From Desulfobacteraceae bacterium (GTDB taxonomy: Bacteria > Desulfobacterota > Desulfobacteria > Desulfobacterales > Desulfosalsimonadaceae), in the NCBI GenBank assembly GCA_011390415.1, contig JAABSL010000281.1:1-47793 (forward strand): a stretch of 47,793 bases of DNA. Reading direction: 5' to 3'. Both the position numbers and the translations under genes were made by a program. The notes under the pieces are model-generated. The model was not told where the DNA came from and searched no databases. It worked only from the letters and a program-made list of their open reading frames with translations. This document shows, piece by piece, positions 17,171 to 25,733 of this stretch; position 1 is the stretch's first letter; each line of letters starts with the position of its first letter.

Positions 17171-17863
17171 TTATTCCCGAAGCCGGATCTGAAGGCTTTC
17201 TTCCCTGATTTCAATTTTATCAATTCCTTCGGCAAACGATTTCCAAAACCCTTTTTCCGCGCCAAACTCTTTTACCAGATCCACATTCTTCATATTGCCC
17301 AGCCAGGCATTGGGAACGGGAACCCCCCATAGACTGACGCCTTTTAGTATAACAACCGGCTTGCCGTCTGAATAATCAATACCAAGACCCGCGGCAACCT
17401 TAAGGATTTTTCCGCCCAGAATCGGAAAATCCGCATCCAGCGGCAAAAGCAGCTTGGCGCTGGCCATGCCGTCGGACAAATCGATAACCAGTTTTTCCGC
17501 CAGTTCCGTATCTTTTGCAATCAGGGCATTCAGTTCTTTTTCACTTAAGACAATGGTCCGCATGGCCGGGTCTTCAGTATACCGTTCGGGTGCGGCGGGA
17601 TCTTTTTCCGGCAGGGCCGACGGCTGTCGGGAATTTACAAAATGTTCCATGCGGTCAATTTTAGCATTCAGCACCTGTTCTTCCTTTGCCGTCAGGGTCA
17701 CCGGCGAAAATGCATCCGGAAACAAATACTGCCGGGTCACCCAGACGGATGCCACTGTTGCGATAATTGCGGCCGCACCAATGATGAACGTCAGTTTCAG
17801 CCATCCCATACGGGAAGATTTTTCCGGGCGATGTTGCTGGCGGATGTTACCGGTTAAATTCAT
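17171..17863 (-). CDS. membrane-anchored protein of unknown function
   Basis: The 230-residue protein has a basic N-terminus and one TM segment (about residues 20-45). A helical linker and an extracytoplasmic domain of about 120 residues follow. The domain contains IVLSEKELNALIAKD, a strand-rich middle (MASAKLLLPLDADFPILGG) and VVILKGVSLWGVPVPNAW. The layout, with an anchor and a 'SEKELNAL' helix before a beta-rich part, is reminiscent of YpmS/DUF2140-like lipid-facing domains, but this is only a resemblance. It overlaps the alpha/beta hydrolase gene upstream by ATGA, so the two are translationally coupled and may act together at the membrane. Confidence 0.7.
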   Translation of the reverse strand: MNLTGNIRQQHRPEKSSRMGWLKLTFIIGAAAIIATVASVWVTRQYLFPDAFSPVTLTAKEEQVLNAKIDRMEHFVNSRQPSALPEKDPAAPERYTEDPAMRTIVLSEKELNALIAKDTELAEKLVIDLSDGMASAKLLLPLDADFPILGGKILKVAAGLGIDYSDGKPVVILKGVSLWGVPVPNAWLGNMKNVDLVKEFGAEKGFWKSFAEGIDKIEIREESLQIRLRE

Positions 17864-18876
17864 TTTTCATCATCCGATGCCCGCATTCTGAAGATACCAT
17901 TCTGATCCGGTCCTTTTTTCCGGGCGGTTTCCCGGAGAGAATGGATAAAATCCAGATAAATTTTGGCTGACTCTTCAGGCACCTCAATCATCGGGGCATG
18001 GCCTACGCCTTCTAAAATCATTTTTTGAGAATCCGGGATCAGTTCGTCAAAAATCGCCGCATTGCCGACGGCAATGACGCGATCCTCGGCCCCCCACAGA
18101 ATAAGGGTCGGTGCTGTAATTTTTTGAATCTCATCGTCAAACGAAGCGTCCTGGCCGCCGTTAAAATCCGCAAATATTTTTCGATTGATGGCCGCATTGG
18201 CCACTGCTTTTTCCGCCATCACGCTGGTGATCGGCCAGGGAATATACGGCTTTTTTTCCAGCGCAAAATCCATCAGTTCATAAAAATCGTCCTTGCAGGC
18301 GACAATCAGCGTGTTCTCACCGTTGGCCAGACGCCGTGTGAGCTCGCAGTCATAACGGTGAATACCGGCAGGATCGATTAAAAACAAAGATTCCACCTGT
18401 TCGGGATAAGACACCGCATAGAGTGCGGAAATCGCGCCGCCCATGGAATTGCCGGCCAGATGAAACTTATCAATTTTCAGATAGGTCAGCACTTCATTTA
18501 CATATCTCACCTGATCTTTGTAATCATATGTCAGGTTGAAGTCCTTCTCACTGTCTCCGTGACCCGGCAGATCCATGGCCACCACATGAAAAGAATCCTT
18601 TAAATAAGCAGCAAACCGGACCCAGTTTTCCTTGTTTGCTGCAAATCCGTGAATCAGAACGATGGTGGGCTTATTTTCACGGGTCTCACTTTCCAGCAGA
18701 CTGATGATTTTTCCGTCCGTTTCAATCGTTTTTAAGACCAGCCCGGCTTTTTTTCGTTCATGATGCATAGCCTTTTCGTAAAGGCTGTGCCTGATGCCGG
18801 TGCACCCGGTCAGAAAAACCGTGATAAAAATGATCAGCAATTTGAGCCATCGGAGTGATCCGGATAATTGATTCAT
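17860..18876 (-). CDS. alpha/beta hydrolase, predicted lipoprotein
   Basis: The protein has 338 residues. A signal peptide with lipobox FLTGC (Cys25) predicts a lipid-anchored envelope enzyme. The alpha/beta hydrolase core is intact: oxyanion motif VLIHGFAANKENW, nucleophile Ser144 in AGNSMGGA, acid Asp265 in LWGAEDRVI and His293 in GVGHAPMIE. MDLPGHGDSEKD is typical of the lipase/esterase-like branch. Substrate is unknown; a lipid or acyl ester is a reasonable guess given the anchor. It lies 11 bases downstream of aroK and is coupled by ATGA overlap to the anchored protein at 17171-17863. Confidence 0.85.
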   Translation of the reverse strand: MNQLSGSLRWLKLLIIFITVFLTGCTGIRHSLYEKAMHHERKKAGLVLKTIETDGKIISLLESETRENKPTIVLIHGFAANKENWVRFAAYLKDSFHVVAMDLPGHGDSEKDFNLTYDYKDQVRYVNEVLTYLKIDKFHLAGNSMGGAISALYAVSYPEQVESLFLIDPAGIHRYDCELTRRLANGENTLIVACKDDFYELMDFALEKKPYIPWPITSVMAEKAVANAAINRKIFADFNGGQDASFDDEIQKITAPTLILWGAEDRVIAVGNAAIFDELIPDSQKMILEGVGHAPMIEVPEESAKIYLDFIHSLRETARKKGPDQNGIFRMRASDDEK

Positions 18877-18886
18877 GGTGATTCCC

Positions 18887-19408
18887 TTATGTATTTAAAA
18901 TTTGGTTTTTCCGGATATCAATAATCCGCTCCGCCACCTGTTCCGGCGTCAGCTGATCCGTGTCAATTTCATAATCCGCGGCATTTTTGTATTTTGCACT
19001 CCGCCGGGCAAGGACTTCGGCCACTTCTTCGGTAAATGTTTTGCCCTCAACCAGTGACGGCCGCTGGGTGTCGGTTTCTATTCTTGATATGATGACATCC
19101 ACAGATGCCTTTAACCAGAATAGGCTGCCATTGCGACGCAGCGCGGTGATATTTTCCCCCCGTTCGATGACCCCGCCGCCGGTGTCGATGACGAGATGAT
19201 CTTTTTCGGACAACTCCCTGGCCACCTCGGTTTCAAGATCCCGGAATCGCGGCCAGCCGAATTTTTCAACGATTTCGGGAATCGGCATCCCGGCCCGGTG
19301 AACAATTTGGGCATCCATGCTGATACAGTCCATTTTCAGGCGATCGGCGAGCATCGCCCCCACCGCGCTTTTTCCGGTTCCCCGGTATCCGATCAGCACG
19401 ATGTTCAT
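18887..19408 (-). CDS. aroK: shikimate kinase
   Basis: A 173-residue cytoplasmic enzyme that phosphorylates shikimate at O3 with ATP in the chorismate pathway. The Walker A is GYRGTGKS (residues 7-14). The substrate motif FRDLETEVARE contains the conserved shikimate-binding Arg, VIDTGGGVIER is the Walker B-like region and TQRPSL the lid. Length is normal. Its ATG overlaps the aroE stop (ATGA), so the two aromatic amino acid genes are translationally coupled. Confidence 0.95.
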   Translation of the reverse strand: MNIVLIGYRGTGKSAVGAMLADRLKMDCISMDAQIVHRAGMPIPEIVEKFGWPRFRDLETEVARELSEKDHLVIDTGGGVIERGENITALRRNGSLFWLKASVDVIISRIETDTQRPSLVEGKTFTEEVAEVLARRSAKYKNAADYEIDTDQLTPEQVAERIIDIRKNQILNT

Positions 19409-20289
19409 GCTTTTAAATGCTCCAAAACGACCTTTCGCATCACTTCCACAGGGGCTTCCGATCCGGTAAACCGCTCAAACTGGAGCACCGCCTGATTGAC
19501 AAACATGTCCACCCCGGAAATCACCTGAAGGCCTTTGGATTTCGCATCTGCCAGCAGTTTTGTTTCAAGGGGGGTATACACAATATCAAAAACCACCTGC
19601 CCCGGACGGAACAGGGCCGGCGGCACAATGGAGATTCCTTCTTTGGGATGCATGCCCACCGGGGTGCAGTGAATGATAATGTCAGCAGAAGCCATGGCGC
19701 GGGCAAGCGTTTTCTCCGTCATTGTATCCGACGCAATCACCGTATCCGTGCCCCCCGCCAGATCAGCGGCCAGTTGCGCCAGCATCGCGGCATCAATATC
19801 TAAAATTTTAATCTTTCGCGGATCGGCACTTTTTGCCAGGCTAAACGCAATGGCCCGGGCAGCCCCTCCTGCCCCCAGCATCAATACGGTTTTCCCGTTA
19901 ATCTCAACCCCTGCATCCGTCAGCGCCTTTAACGCCCCCGGACCATCCGTGCCCAGCCCGGAAAGTCTGCCGCTATCATTAATAACCGTATTAACAGACC
20001 CGATATGGCGGTCCACGTCTTCGACAACATCCACATGCTTTATAACTTCCACTTTGTGGGGGATGGTGACACTCATGCCGCGAAAATTTTCCATTGCCCG
20101 CATTCCGGCAAGGGCGCTGGCGACATCTTCCACCCGAAACGCCACATACACGAAATCCAGGTCCAGTTCCGCAAAAGCGGCATTGTGAATGGCCGGTGAC
20201 AGACTGTGTGCCACGGGATTTCCGATGATGGCGCAAATTTGGGTACGGGTGTTGATGGATCGTATATCTTTTATAACTTTTTCTGGCAT
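19405..20289 (-). CDS. aroE: shikimate dehydrogenase
   Basis: A 294-residue NADP-dependent enzyme that reduces 3-dehydroshikimate to shikimate. NPVAHSLSPAIHNAAF binds the substrate, VTIPHKVEVIKHVD carries the catalytic Lys, and GAGGAARAIAFSLA is the dinucleotide-binding loop. HCTPVGMHP and DIVYTPLETKLL are the other conserved motifs. A short N-terminal extension of about 15 residues precedes the catalytic core. It is followed directly by aroK and preceded 24 bases upstream by the cNMP-binding/DUF4388 gene. Confidence 0.95.
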   Translation of the reverse strand: MPEKVIKDIRSINTRTQICAIIGNPVAHSLSPAIHNAAFAELDLDFVYVAFRVEDVASALAGMRAMENFRGMSVTIPHKVEVIKHVDVVEDVDRHIGSVNTVINDSGRLSGLGTDGPGALKALTDAGVEINGKTVLMLGAGGAARAIAFSLAKSADPRKIKILDIDAAMLAQLAADLAGGTDTVIASDTMTEKTLARAMASADIIIHCTPVGMHPKEGISIVPPALFRPGQVVFDIVYTPLETKLLADAKSKGLQVISGVDMFVNQAVLQFERFTGSEAPVEVMRKVVLEHLKA

Positions 20290-20313
20290 AGCTTCCTCTG
20301 GACCCTTCCTTTA

Positions 20314-21390
20314 TTAATCATCGGACATACTTTCATCCATTTCTCTTAACGCATTCATTAAAATGCCCATGAAATTGCCCAGAGGCTTCATTTCTGATGC
20401 TTCCGGCGGCAGTTTCGGGGTAAAGCTGAACTTACCGGTCTGATTTTGAATAATTTTTGCCACGGCCGGAATTCCCGTTAACTTCCCGTATTCCGAATAA
20501 ATCATCTCACCGTCCTTGAAAAATATTTTTGCCGGGCCGTCTGCCAGATTGAACGACAGAACCCCGTTTTTCTGGGTTATATTCAGTGTCTGAAGCAATT
20601 CATCCGGCGGCATTTCAGACAATTTACCGGACATCCCGGATGACAAATCCTGGGTTCGCTCCCGATTGCTCCGGGTCAGCCGCTGGGTCAGCAGGCGCGC
20701 AAAATACGTATGCAGTTCGGGAAATTTGGGCAGCACCCGGTTAAAATCCTTGCTGTCCAGACGAAATACCGTGGTAGGAATATCGACGCGAACCGATGCG
20801 CTGACGGGGTTCCCGCTGATCAGGCTCATTTCGCCGAACACTTCACCGCTGGACAGATAGGTAATCGTGTTGTCATCTTCATCAATCACCTCCACCCGGC
20901 CCGCCACAATAATATACAGATGAGACCCCGGCACTCCTTTTTGAAGAATAATATCTCCCTTGCGATAGGATTTGAACCCCAGATCATAGATGTGCTCAAA
21001 CTGAAAATAGGAAAGCAGGCGATCGATGCTGCGCTGATCAAAAGATTTAAACATGGGAAGGCTCAGCAATAACCGGGTGACGGCATCCACATTCTGATCC
21101 GATGTTTCATCTTCAAAATGGTTTATCTGTTCTTCAACTTTTTCAATCCGGTAGGCCACCTGTCCCTTGCATCCGGACCCGCCGCTGGCACATTTAAATT
21201 CCATGGCCATGGCCTTGCTTTTGGATATATTGCTGAGCCCGAAAATCAGACTTTCGGCAAAATCCATGCAAAAATGCGTATCCGCGGAAACCACTACCGC
21301 ATTGCCGGAACAGTCAAACTGATCCTGCGCCTGAAAACACGGACAATCCTTAACATTTGATATGGTAATACGATATCCTGATAAATCCAT
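20314..21390 (-). CDS. cyclic nucleotide-binding domain plus DUF4388 protein
   Basis: A 358-residue cytoplasmic protein. Residues 1-95 form a Cys-containing N-terminal part (DCPCFQAQDQFDCSG, CASGGSGCKG). A cNMP-binding beta-roll spans about 110-230, with YRKGDIILQKGVPGSHLYII and SGEVFGEMSLISGNPVSASV. A DUF4388 (PatA-like) domain closes the protein, with LLQTLNITQKNGVLSFN and KIFFKDGEMIYSEYGKLTG. There is no HTH or catalytic domain, so it is a sensor or adaptor rather than a transcription factor. The phosphate-binding Arg expected for true cyclic-nucleotide binding is not obvious (SASVRV), so ligand binding is uncertain. It lies between the TonB receptor and aroE with gaps of 15 and 24 bases. 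Confidence 0.85.
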   Translation of the reverse strand: MDLSGYRITISNVKDCPCFQAQDQFDCSGNAVVVSADTHFCMDFAESLIFGLSNISKSKAMAMEFKCASGGSGCKGQVAYRIEKVEEQINHFEDETSDQNVDAVTRLLLSLPMFKSFDQRSIDRLLSYFQFEHIYDLGFKSYRKGDIILQKGVPGSHLYIIVAGRVEVIDEDDNTITYLSSGEVFGEMSLISGNPVSASVRVDIPTTVFRLDSKDFNRVLPKFPELHTYFARLLTQRLTRSNRERTQDLSSGMSGKLSEMPPDELLQTLNITQKNGVLSFNLADGPAKIFFKDGEMIYSEYGKLTGIPAVAKIIQNQTGKFSFTPKLPPEASEMKPLGNFMGILMNALREMDESMSDD

Positions 21391-21405
21391 TATAAGTACC
21401 CTGAT

Positions 21406-23391
21406 TTAAAACTGAATTAAGAAACTGCCCGTCACCCGTCTCTCGATATCGGAAGTGCTGAGGGGATATTCATCAAATGCGGTGTTGAACAGATTAAATG
21501 CGGCAATGCCGACCCGGGCCGGTTTGCCGGAAAAATCGAACGCATATCCCAGATTCAGATTGGCATAGATATGACTGTCGGCCCGACCGCCGGCTATTGT
21601 ATTGCCTTCAGGGCCTGGCCACAAATACTGGCGCCATTCGGTCACATCCTTGTAATGGGCGGACACATTGACGGATATTCCGTTGTCGAATATGGCCCGA
21701 AGCTGGCCGTTGACCATATTCCGGGGGGTCATGACCACCAAAGATCGGGTCCGTGGATCTTTTGCTTCCTGATCGCTGTAAGTATAATTGATAATGCCGT
21801 TGAGCCACCGGGTCATCTGGCAGTTGAGTTCCACTTCCGCGCCGTATTGTTCGGCATCCCCGATGTTGGTAAAGGGATAGGGAATGACGATGCCGTTTCG
21901 CGCCGGGTCGAAATACGGATCACCCTGCTGAATAAAATAAATAAAATCATCCAGATAGGAATAAAACAGATTAACGCTGATGACACATTTTTCCGCAACC
22001 TGGCCGTAATACCCCAGCTCATAGGTTTCCGCCTTTTCCGGATCATTGTCCTCCTGGCCGAACACATGCAGATACCTTCCTTCGCCGTAAGGGGATATCC
22101 GGCTGTAATAATTTTCCACAAAATCCGGGTTCCGGTAAGACGTGCCCCAGGTCAGTCGGAAGTTATGCTTGCTGTAGGGGGAAAGCATCAGGCTTAACCG
22201 GTGGGACACCGTATAATCGGTATTGGGATGGCGGTCGCATCGCAGCCCCGCGTTCAGGCTGATTTGATCGGTGACATCATAGGTGTTGTCCAGAAATACG
22301 CCCGGCAGTTCATGAGTCTGTTTTCCGCCGAGGGAAGGCCCTTCGGCATATTTCTGATTAAAGTTGGCACCCCATACCAGAGTATCGTTGGCAAAAGGCA
22401 GCCATTTGTGCTGAATCTCAAGGCCCCGGGTGCCCATCTGAAAGTTTAACACATCTTCTCCCAAAGAGCTTCCGTCACTCCAGTCCGTTTCCTTAAAATG
22501 GGCTTTTACCGTAAGGTTGGGGTTTTTCGACTGCCAGGACAGAACCGTTTTAAACGTATCGGCCCCGGACCAGTCAATGGGACCGGTACTTTCCAGAATC
22601 ACATCCTGATTTTCCGGATTCAGATAGCCGGCAAAAAATGAAATCCCGGAATTGTCGCTGACCCGGTAATCCGCAGTGGTATTGATTTTCCAGTATTTTT
22701 TATCCGGATCACTGGACCAGGCAATATAATCCTCATTTTCCGCCTGGTCCCAGCCCAGGGCGAATCGGTAAAACAGCCGGTCGTCCACCGACCCGCCGTG
22801 CATCAGGGTGCTGACGAACGTTTCCTGCTCTCCTGCGATGATTGAAAATAATGTGCCCTGGGTGGCCTCGGGTTTTTTGGTAATGACATTGATCACCCCG
22901 AACATGGCATTGGCCCCATACAGCGAAGAGCCGGGGCCTCTCAGAATTTCAATTTTTTCAATCTCTTCCAACGAAACGGGCACCTGATCCAGCACCAGGA
23001 TATCATAGATTTCATATGCCCAGGGGGTTCCGTCAATCAAGAGCACGATCTTGTTGGCAGGCAGCTTGTGAAACCCCCGGATGCCGCCGGCCGCCTGAAA
23101 AACCGAACTGGTTTTTCCCAGGTGAACCCCCGGCACCATGGCCAGGGTCTCGCTCAAAGAGGTTGCGCCGGACAGACGGATATCTTCGGCAGTCACCACG
23201 CTCATGGCGGCCGGCGCTTCGGAAATCTTCTGGGAGAGTCTTCCGGCGGTGGTCACCTTCACGTTCATGAGCTCATAAAGCGACATGTCCAGAAAATCTT
23301 CGTCCCGGGGTTGTTCTCGTGAATACGAAAATGCGGGCAGACACAACAACAGAAAGATACAGACAGATACCACCAGAGACTTTTTCAGCAT
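21406..23391 (-). CDS. TonB-dependent outer-membrane receptor
   Basis: From the ATG at 23391 (GGGAG 11 bases upstream) the protein has 661 residues; an in-frame TTG at 23400 lies too close to that ribosome site. A signal peptide ends around AFSYS. The plug domain shows MSVVTAEDIRLSGATSLSE, GIRGFHK, LLIDGTPW, IEKIEILRGPGSSLYGANA and VINVITKKP. A 22-strand-type barrel follows, ending in the aromatic C-terminus GSFLIQF required for outer-membrane insertion. The spacing resembles the cobalamin/siderophore receptor group, but the ligand cannot be read. No TonB/ExbBD or ABC transporter genes are adjacent and no Fur-like site was recognised upstream. Confidence 0.93.
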   Translation of the reverse strand: MLKKSLVVSVCIFLLLCLPAFSYSREQPRDEDFLDMSLYELMNVKVTTAGRLSQKISEAPAAMSVVTAEDIRLSGATSLSETLAMVPGVHLGKTSSVFQAAGGIRGFHKLPANKIVLLIDGTPWAYEIYDILVLDQVPVSLEEIEKIEILRGPGSSLYGANAMFGVINVITKKPEATQGTLFSIIAGEQETFVSTLMHGGSVDDRLFYRFALGWDQAENEDYIAWSSDPDKKYWKINTTADYRVSDNSGISFFAGYLNPENQDVILESTGPIDWSGADTFKTVLSWQSKNPNLTVKAHFKETDWSDGSSLGEDVLNFQMGTRGLEIQHKWLPFANDTLVWGANFNQKYAEGPSLGGKQTHELPGVFLDNTYDVTDQISLNAGLRCDRHPNTDYTVSHRLSLMLSPYSKHNFRLTWGTSYRNPDFVENYYSRISPYGEGRYLHVFGQEDNDPEKAETYELGYYGQVAEKCVISVNLFYSYLDDFIYFIQQGDPYFDPARNGIVIPYPFTNIGDAEQYGAEVELNCQMTRWLNGIINYTYSDQEAKDPRTRSLVVMTPRNMVNGQLRAIFDNGISVNVSAHYKDVTEWRQYLWPGPEGNTIAGGRADSHIYANLNLGYAFDFSGKPARVGIAAFNLFNTAFDEYPLSTSDIERRVTGSFLIQF

Positions 23392-23624
23392 TTTTATCAA
23401 AACTCCCTTGCAGTCAGGGATATTCCGTTACAGGATTTTAAAACCCCTTGCGCTTGCCACGAAAGCGTTAAAATACGGTAATAATCGGTAACTTATTTAA
23501 AATTGACTTGAATTTCAGTTAGTTGTTTTCGTTTTGGATTATGACAGGAACACAAAACCGTGTCAACGGCAAAATCACCGCTTCCCGGGAAGCAGTTGCC
23601 CGTAAACCGGCCCGGTCATCCGCC

Positions 23625-23667
23625 ACCTGCCTGCCGCAGCCGTTGATCCCGGCTGCGGCAGGCAGGT
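23625..23667. repeat. 18-base perfect inverted repeat (bidirectional terminator or REP-like hairpin)
   Basis: ACCTGCCTGCCGCAGCCG (23625-23642) and its exact complement (23650-23667) surround a 7-base loop. The stem is very GC-rich and lies 33 bases after the stop of the minus-strand NIL-ferredoxin gene. Neither side has a T-run, so it is not a standard intrinsic terminator. The rest of 23401-23699 is the AT-rich upstream region of the TonB receptor gene. Confidence 0.65.
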
Positions 23668-23699
23668 TTCTGCAATAATTAGAAGATGACGGTACGCCG

Positions 23700-24161
23700 C
23701 TATGCGGAGATGTCGTCCGCTGCGGTTTGACGGTTTGTAAAATATTCGGACAACGTCCCTGTCAATGTCATTGCCTTGTAAATGCAGACATCGATACACG
23801 ACAGACAGACAATGCATTTTTCCGGATCAAAAGAGACCTGCCAGGTGTTGCGGTCCACATCCAGGGCCCGGGTCGGGCAATGCGGCACGCAGGATGTGCA
23901 GCTGGTGCATCGATCCGTCAGATGTACAATTTCCTCTGCCAGCGTTTCCGCCTGCACGCCGGTCCGTTCCAGATAATTCAGGCCCAGAGATACCTGGCTG
24001 TCTTCTCCGGCGATTTCCACCACCATCCGGCCCTGCTTTCCGGGGTCAATGCTGGCCCTCAAAATATTCACCCGCACGCCGTAATCAGCAATCAGATGAT
24101 AAATAATCGGTTCTTCTGTAATATTTTCCGAAAAACCCAACACTTTTTTCATTTGTTTCAT
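23700..24161 (-). CDS. NIL domain plus 2[4Fe-4S] ferredoxin, partner of homocysteine synthesis
   Basis: The protein has 153 residues. An N-terminal NIL domain (about 1-75; EEPIIYHLIADYGVRVNIL) is followed by two 4Fe-4S motifs: C85-x2-C88-x2-C91-x3-C95 and C116-x2-C119-x2-C122-x3-C126. This matches the MA1822-type partner of the DUF39 sulfurtransferase in methanogens and sulfate reducers, proposed to supply electrons or sulfur handling when aspartate semialdehyde is converted to homocysteine. Its ATG overlaps the DUF39 stop (TGATG), and AAGGAGG lies in the end of that gene, so translation is coupled. Confidence 0.9.
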   Translation of the reverse strand: MKQMKKVLGFSENITEEPIIYHLIADYGVRVNILRASIDPGKQGRMVVEIAGEDSQVSLGLNYLERTGVQAETLAEEIVHLTDRCTSCTSCVPHCPTRALDVDRNTWQVSFDPEKCIVCLSCIDVCIYKAMTLTGTLSEYFTNRQTAADDISA

Positions 24162-25348
24162 CAGACCGCCTCCTTTTCTATAACCGCGCCGGGAAGCGGC
24201 GCCTGGGCCCGGGCTAATAAAAATTCCCCTTTGCAGATCAGATCCTTCAGGTGCCCGGCAACTTCACGGGCCCGGGCATAACTGGAAAATGATCCGGTGG
24301 GTACTTTTTTGCCCTTCACGGTGATCTGGCCGGATTTGAGCTGGGCATAGGTGACACTGCAAAGCGGGCTTTGGCCCTCTCCATAGGGATAAAAGCGGCT
24401 GTAATCCACCACCGGCGCAGAAATCTCTTCATCTGAAACCGATACATACCGAACCATTTGTTCATCCAGTATCGGGATGGGAACGCCGACAGCCACACTC
24501 AGTGTCACCCCGTAACCGGTAAAAGAAACCGCCTTCAGCCACTGCGGGGTCATCTGCTTCAGGTCGCCGATCAGGGCCACGGTTCCGGCCGGGGTTTCCG
24601 GGATTCCGTTTTCCTGACGCTTTGCAGACGGATTATGCTGGGTGCCGTGCCAGGCGACATACCCCTGAGCGCCGCAGAAAAATACCCGGGTGCCGATGCC
24701 GATGGTCCGGTAGTACGGATCATTAAAAAGCGGCGACAGCTGACCCGCGCTGCAGTAATTGGCATTTCCGATTCCGGGTTTCAGTTTCCCCATGTACGTG
24801 TAAATCGGTTTGTCCGAGAGATTCACCGCCACATTATAGTTCTGGTAGCAGTTTCTCGGATTAAATAAAAACGCGTCATTCATATCGTCAAATCCGATCA
24901 GCTGCTCCCGCTCCCGGCGGGGATAGCAGTCCGTGCCATGCCCGCCGGCCTTTAAGGCCACTTTTTTTCCGGACACCAGGTCTTCGATCACGTGCGCGCC
25001 GCCATACCGGAATTTTCCGGGGCGGCCGTTGCTGTTTCTCGGATCACCTTCCGGCAGCGCGGTTGCCCCCAGATAGATGTCTGCTGCGGCCAGGCCGGCA
25101 TATGCGGCCACGCCGTTTAACGTGGCAAAACCGCCGCCGATTTTCATTTTTTCCGTAAGCTGTTTAATATTAAAAAACGCACCGGATGAACACATGGGGC
25201 TGAAGGTTCCGGTGGTGACCACATCAACCTCTTTTGCCGTCTGCGCAACTCCTTTTTTCCGGACCACATCGATAATTTCTTCGGCGGTCAGCACAACAGC
25301 CTTTCCGGATTGAATTTTTTGATTTATTTCTTCTATCGTTTTAATCAT
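24161..25348 (-). CDS. L-aspartate semialdehyde sulfurtransferase (DUF39 homocysteine biosynthesis protein)
   Basis: This 395-residue protein matches the DUF39 family throughout: TTGTFSPMCSSGAFFN with the conserved Cys53, LNGVAAYAGLAAADIYLGAT, KFRYGGAHVIEDLVSG, GGHGTDCYPRRE (Cys141), and CGAQGYVAWHGTQHNP. The family makes homocysteine from aspartate semialdehyde and sulfide without the acyl-homoserine route, as shown for Methanosarcina and supported genetically in Desulfovibrio. Its NIL-ferredoxin partner follows with TGATG overlap. GGGAGG lies 7 bases upstream of the ATG. The 260-base leader carries a Met-rich peptide gene and a terminator, suggesting control by methionine supply. Confidence 0.92.
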   Translation of the reverse strand: MIKTIEEINQKIQSGKAVVLTAEEIIDVVRKKGVAQTAKEVDVVTTGTFSPMCSSGAFFNIKQLTEKMKIGGGFATLNGVAAYAGLAAADIYLGATALPEGDPRNSNGRPGKFRYGGAHVIEDLVSGKKVALKAGGHGTDCYPRREREQLIGFDDMNDAFLFNPRNCYQNYNVAVNLSDKPIYTYMGKLKPGIGNANYCSAGQLSPLFNDPYYRTIGIGTRVFFCGAQGYVAWHGTQHNPSAKRQENGIPETPAGTVALIGDLKQMTPQWLKAVSFTGYGVTLSVAVGVPIPILDEQMVRYVSVSDEEISAPVVDYSRFYPYGEGQSPLCSVTYAQLKSGQITVKGKKVPTGSFSSYARAREVAGHLKDLICKGEFLLARAQAPLPGAVIEKEAV

Positions 25349-25541
25349 GGATATTTCCTCCCGCTGTATTCTCTGCTGTTCATATTACCTAAATTGGGCT
25401 CAACTCAGGCATGAATCACAAGTGGCATTCAATCGGCCCTTAGACGGGCCCGGGCATTATCCATAGACATTTTTTCCTGATTGCCGAAAATAACCGGATT
25501 TGCAGAAACAGGTGTGTTTGAAGCATTTTCTTTTCGCCTTT

Positions 25542-25586
25542 AAAAATAAAAAAAGCCGTGAATCTTAGTATCTCAGACCCACGGCT
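25542..25586 (-). terminator. leader terminator (candidate attenuator) upstream of the homocysteine operon
   Basis: On the minus strand AGCCGTGGGTCT (5' arm, 25575-25586) pairs with AGATTCACGGCT (25554-25565) over 12 pairs, two of them G-U, around a 9-base loop. It is followed by TTTTTTTATTTTT. It lies between the Met-rich leader peptide (stop at 25612) and the DUF39 start (25348), about 190 bases before the structural gene. The strong U-tract makes it a good intrinsic terminator placed where it would end transcription before the operon. Confidence 0.8.
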
Positions 25587-25624
25587 ATATTGTTGCTTGT
25601 GTTGATAAGAATCAATCCATGGGC
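25577..25624 (-). promoter_or_regulatory. possible antiterminator pairing overlapping leader peptide end and terminator arm
   Basis: The last codons of the leader peptide include GCCCATGG (minus strand, 25617-25624). This can pair over eight positions, two of them G-U, with CCGTGGGT (25577-25584), which is the 5' arm of the terminator. The two structures are mutually exclusive. The pairing starts 17 bases after the first base of the Met21 codon, so a ribosome stalled in the Met cluster would leave it free, while one at the stop codon would cover it. This is inferred from base pairing only. Confidence 0.5.
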
Positions 25625-25701
25625 GCACCTCGACCGGGCATCCGGTACATCATGGAAACAGGCATCGTAAAAATTTTATGGTCGGTGAACTGACGGGTCA
25701 T
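25612..25701 (-). CDS. Met-rich 29-residue leader peptide (predicted)
   Basis: The frame reads MTRQFTDHKIFTMPVSMM followed by YRMPGRGAPMD and stop TGA. Six of 29 residues are Met (positions 1, 13, 17, 18, 21 and 28), far above the usual 2-3%. AGGAGT lies 11 bases upstream (25713-25718) and a promoter candidate at 25734-25762 sits 33 bases further. It is followed within 26 bases by a strong terminator and then by the homocysteine biosynthesis operon. This is the classical arrangement of an amino-acid attenuator leader, with methionine as the sensed codon. It is too short for homology support and has not been shown to be translated. Confidence 0.6.
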   Translation of the reverse strand: MTRQFTDHKIFTMPVSMMYRMPGRGAPMD

Positions 25702-25733
25702 TGTTGTAAAACACTCCTGAAATTTTATATCAC

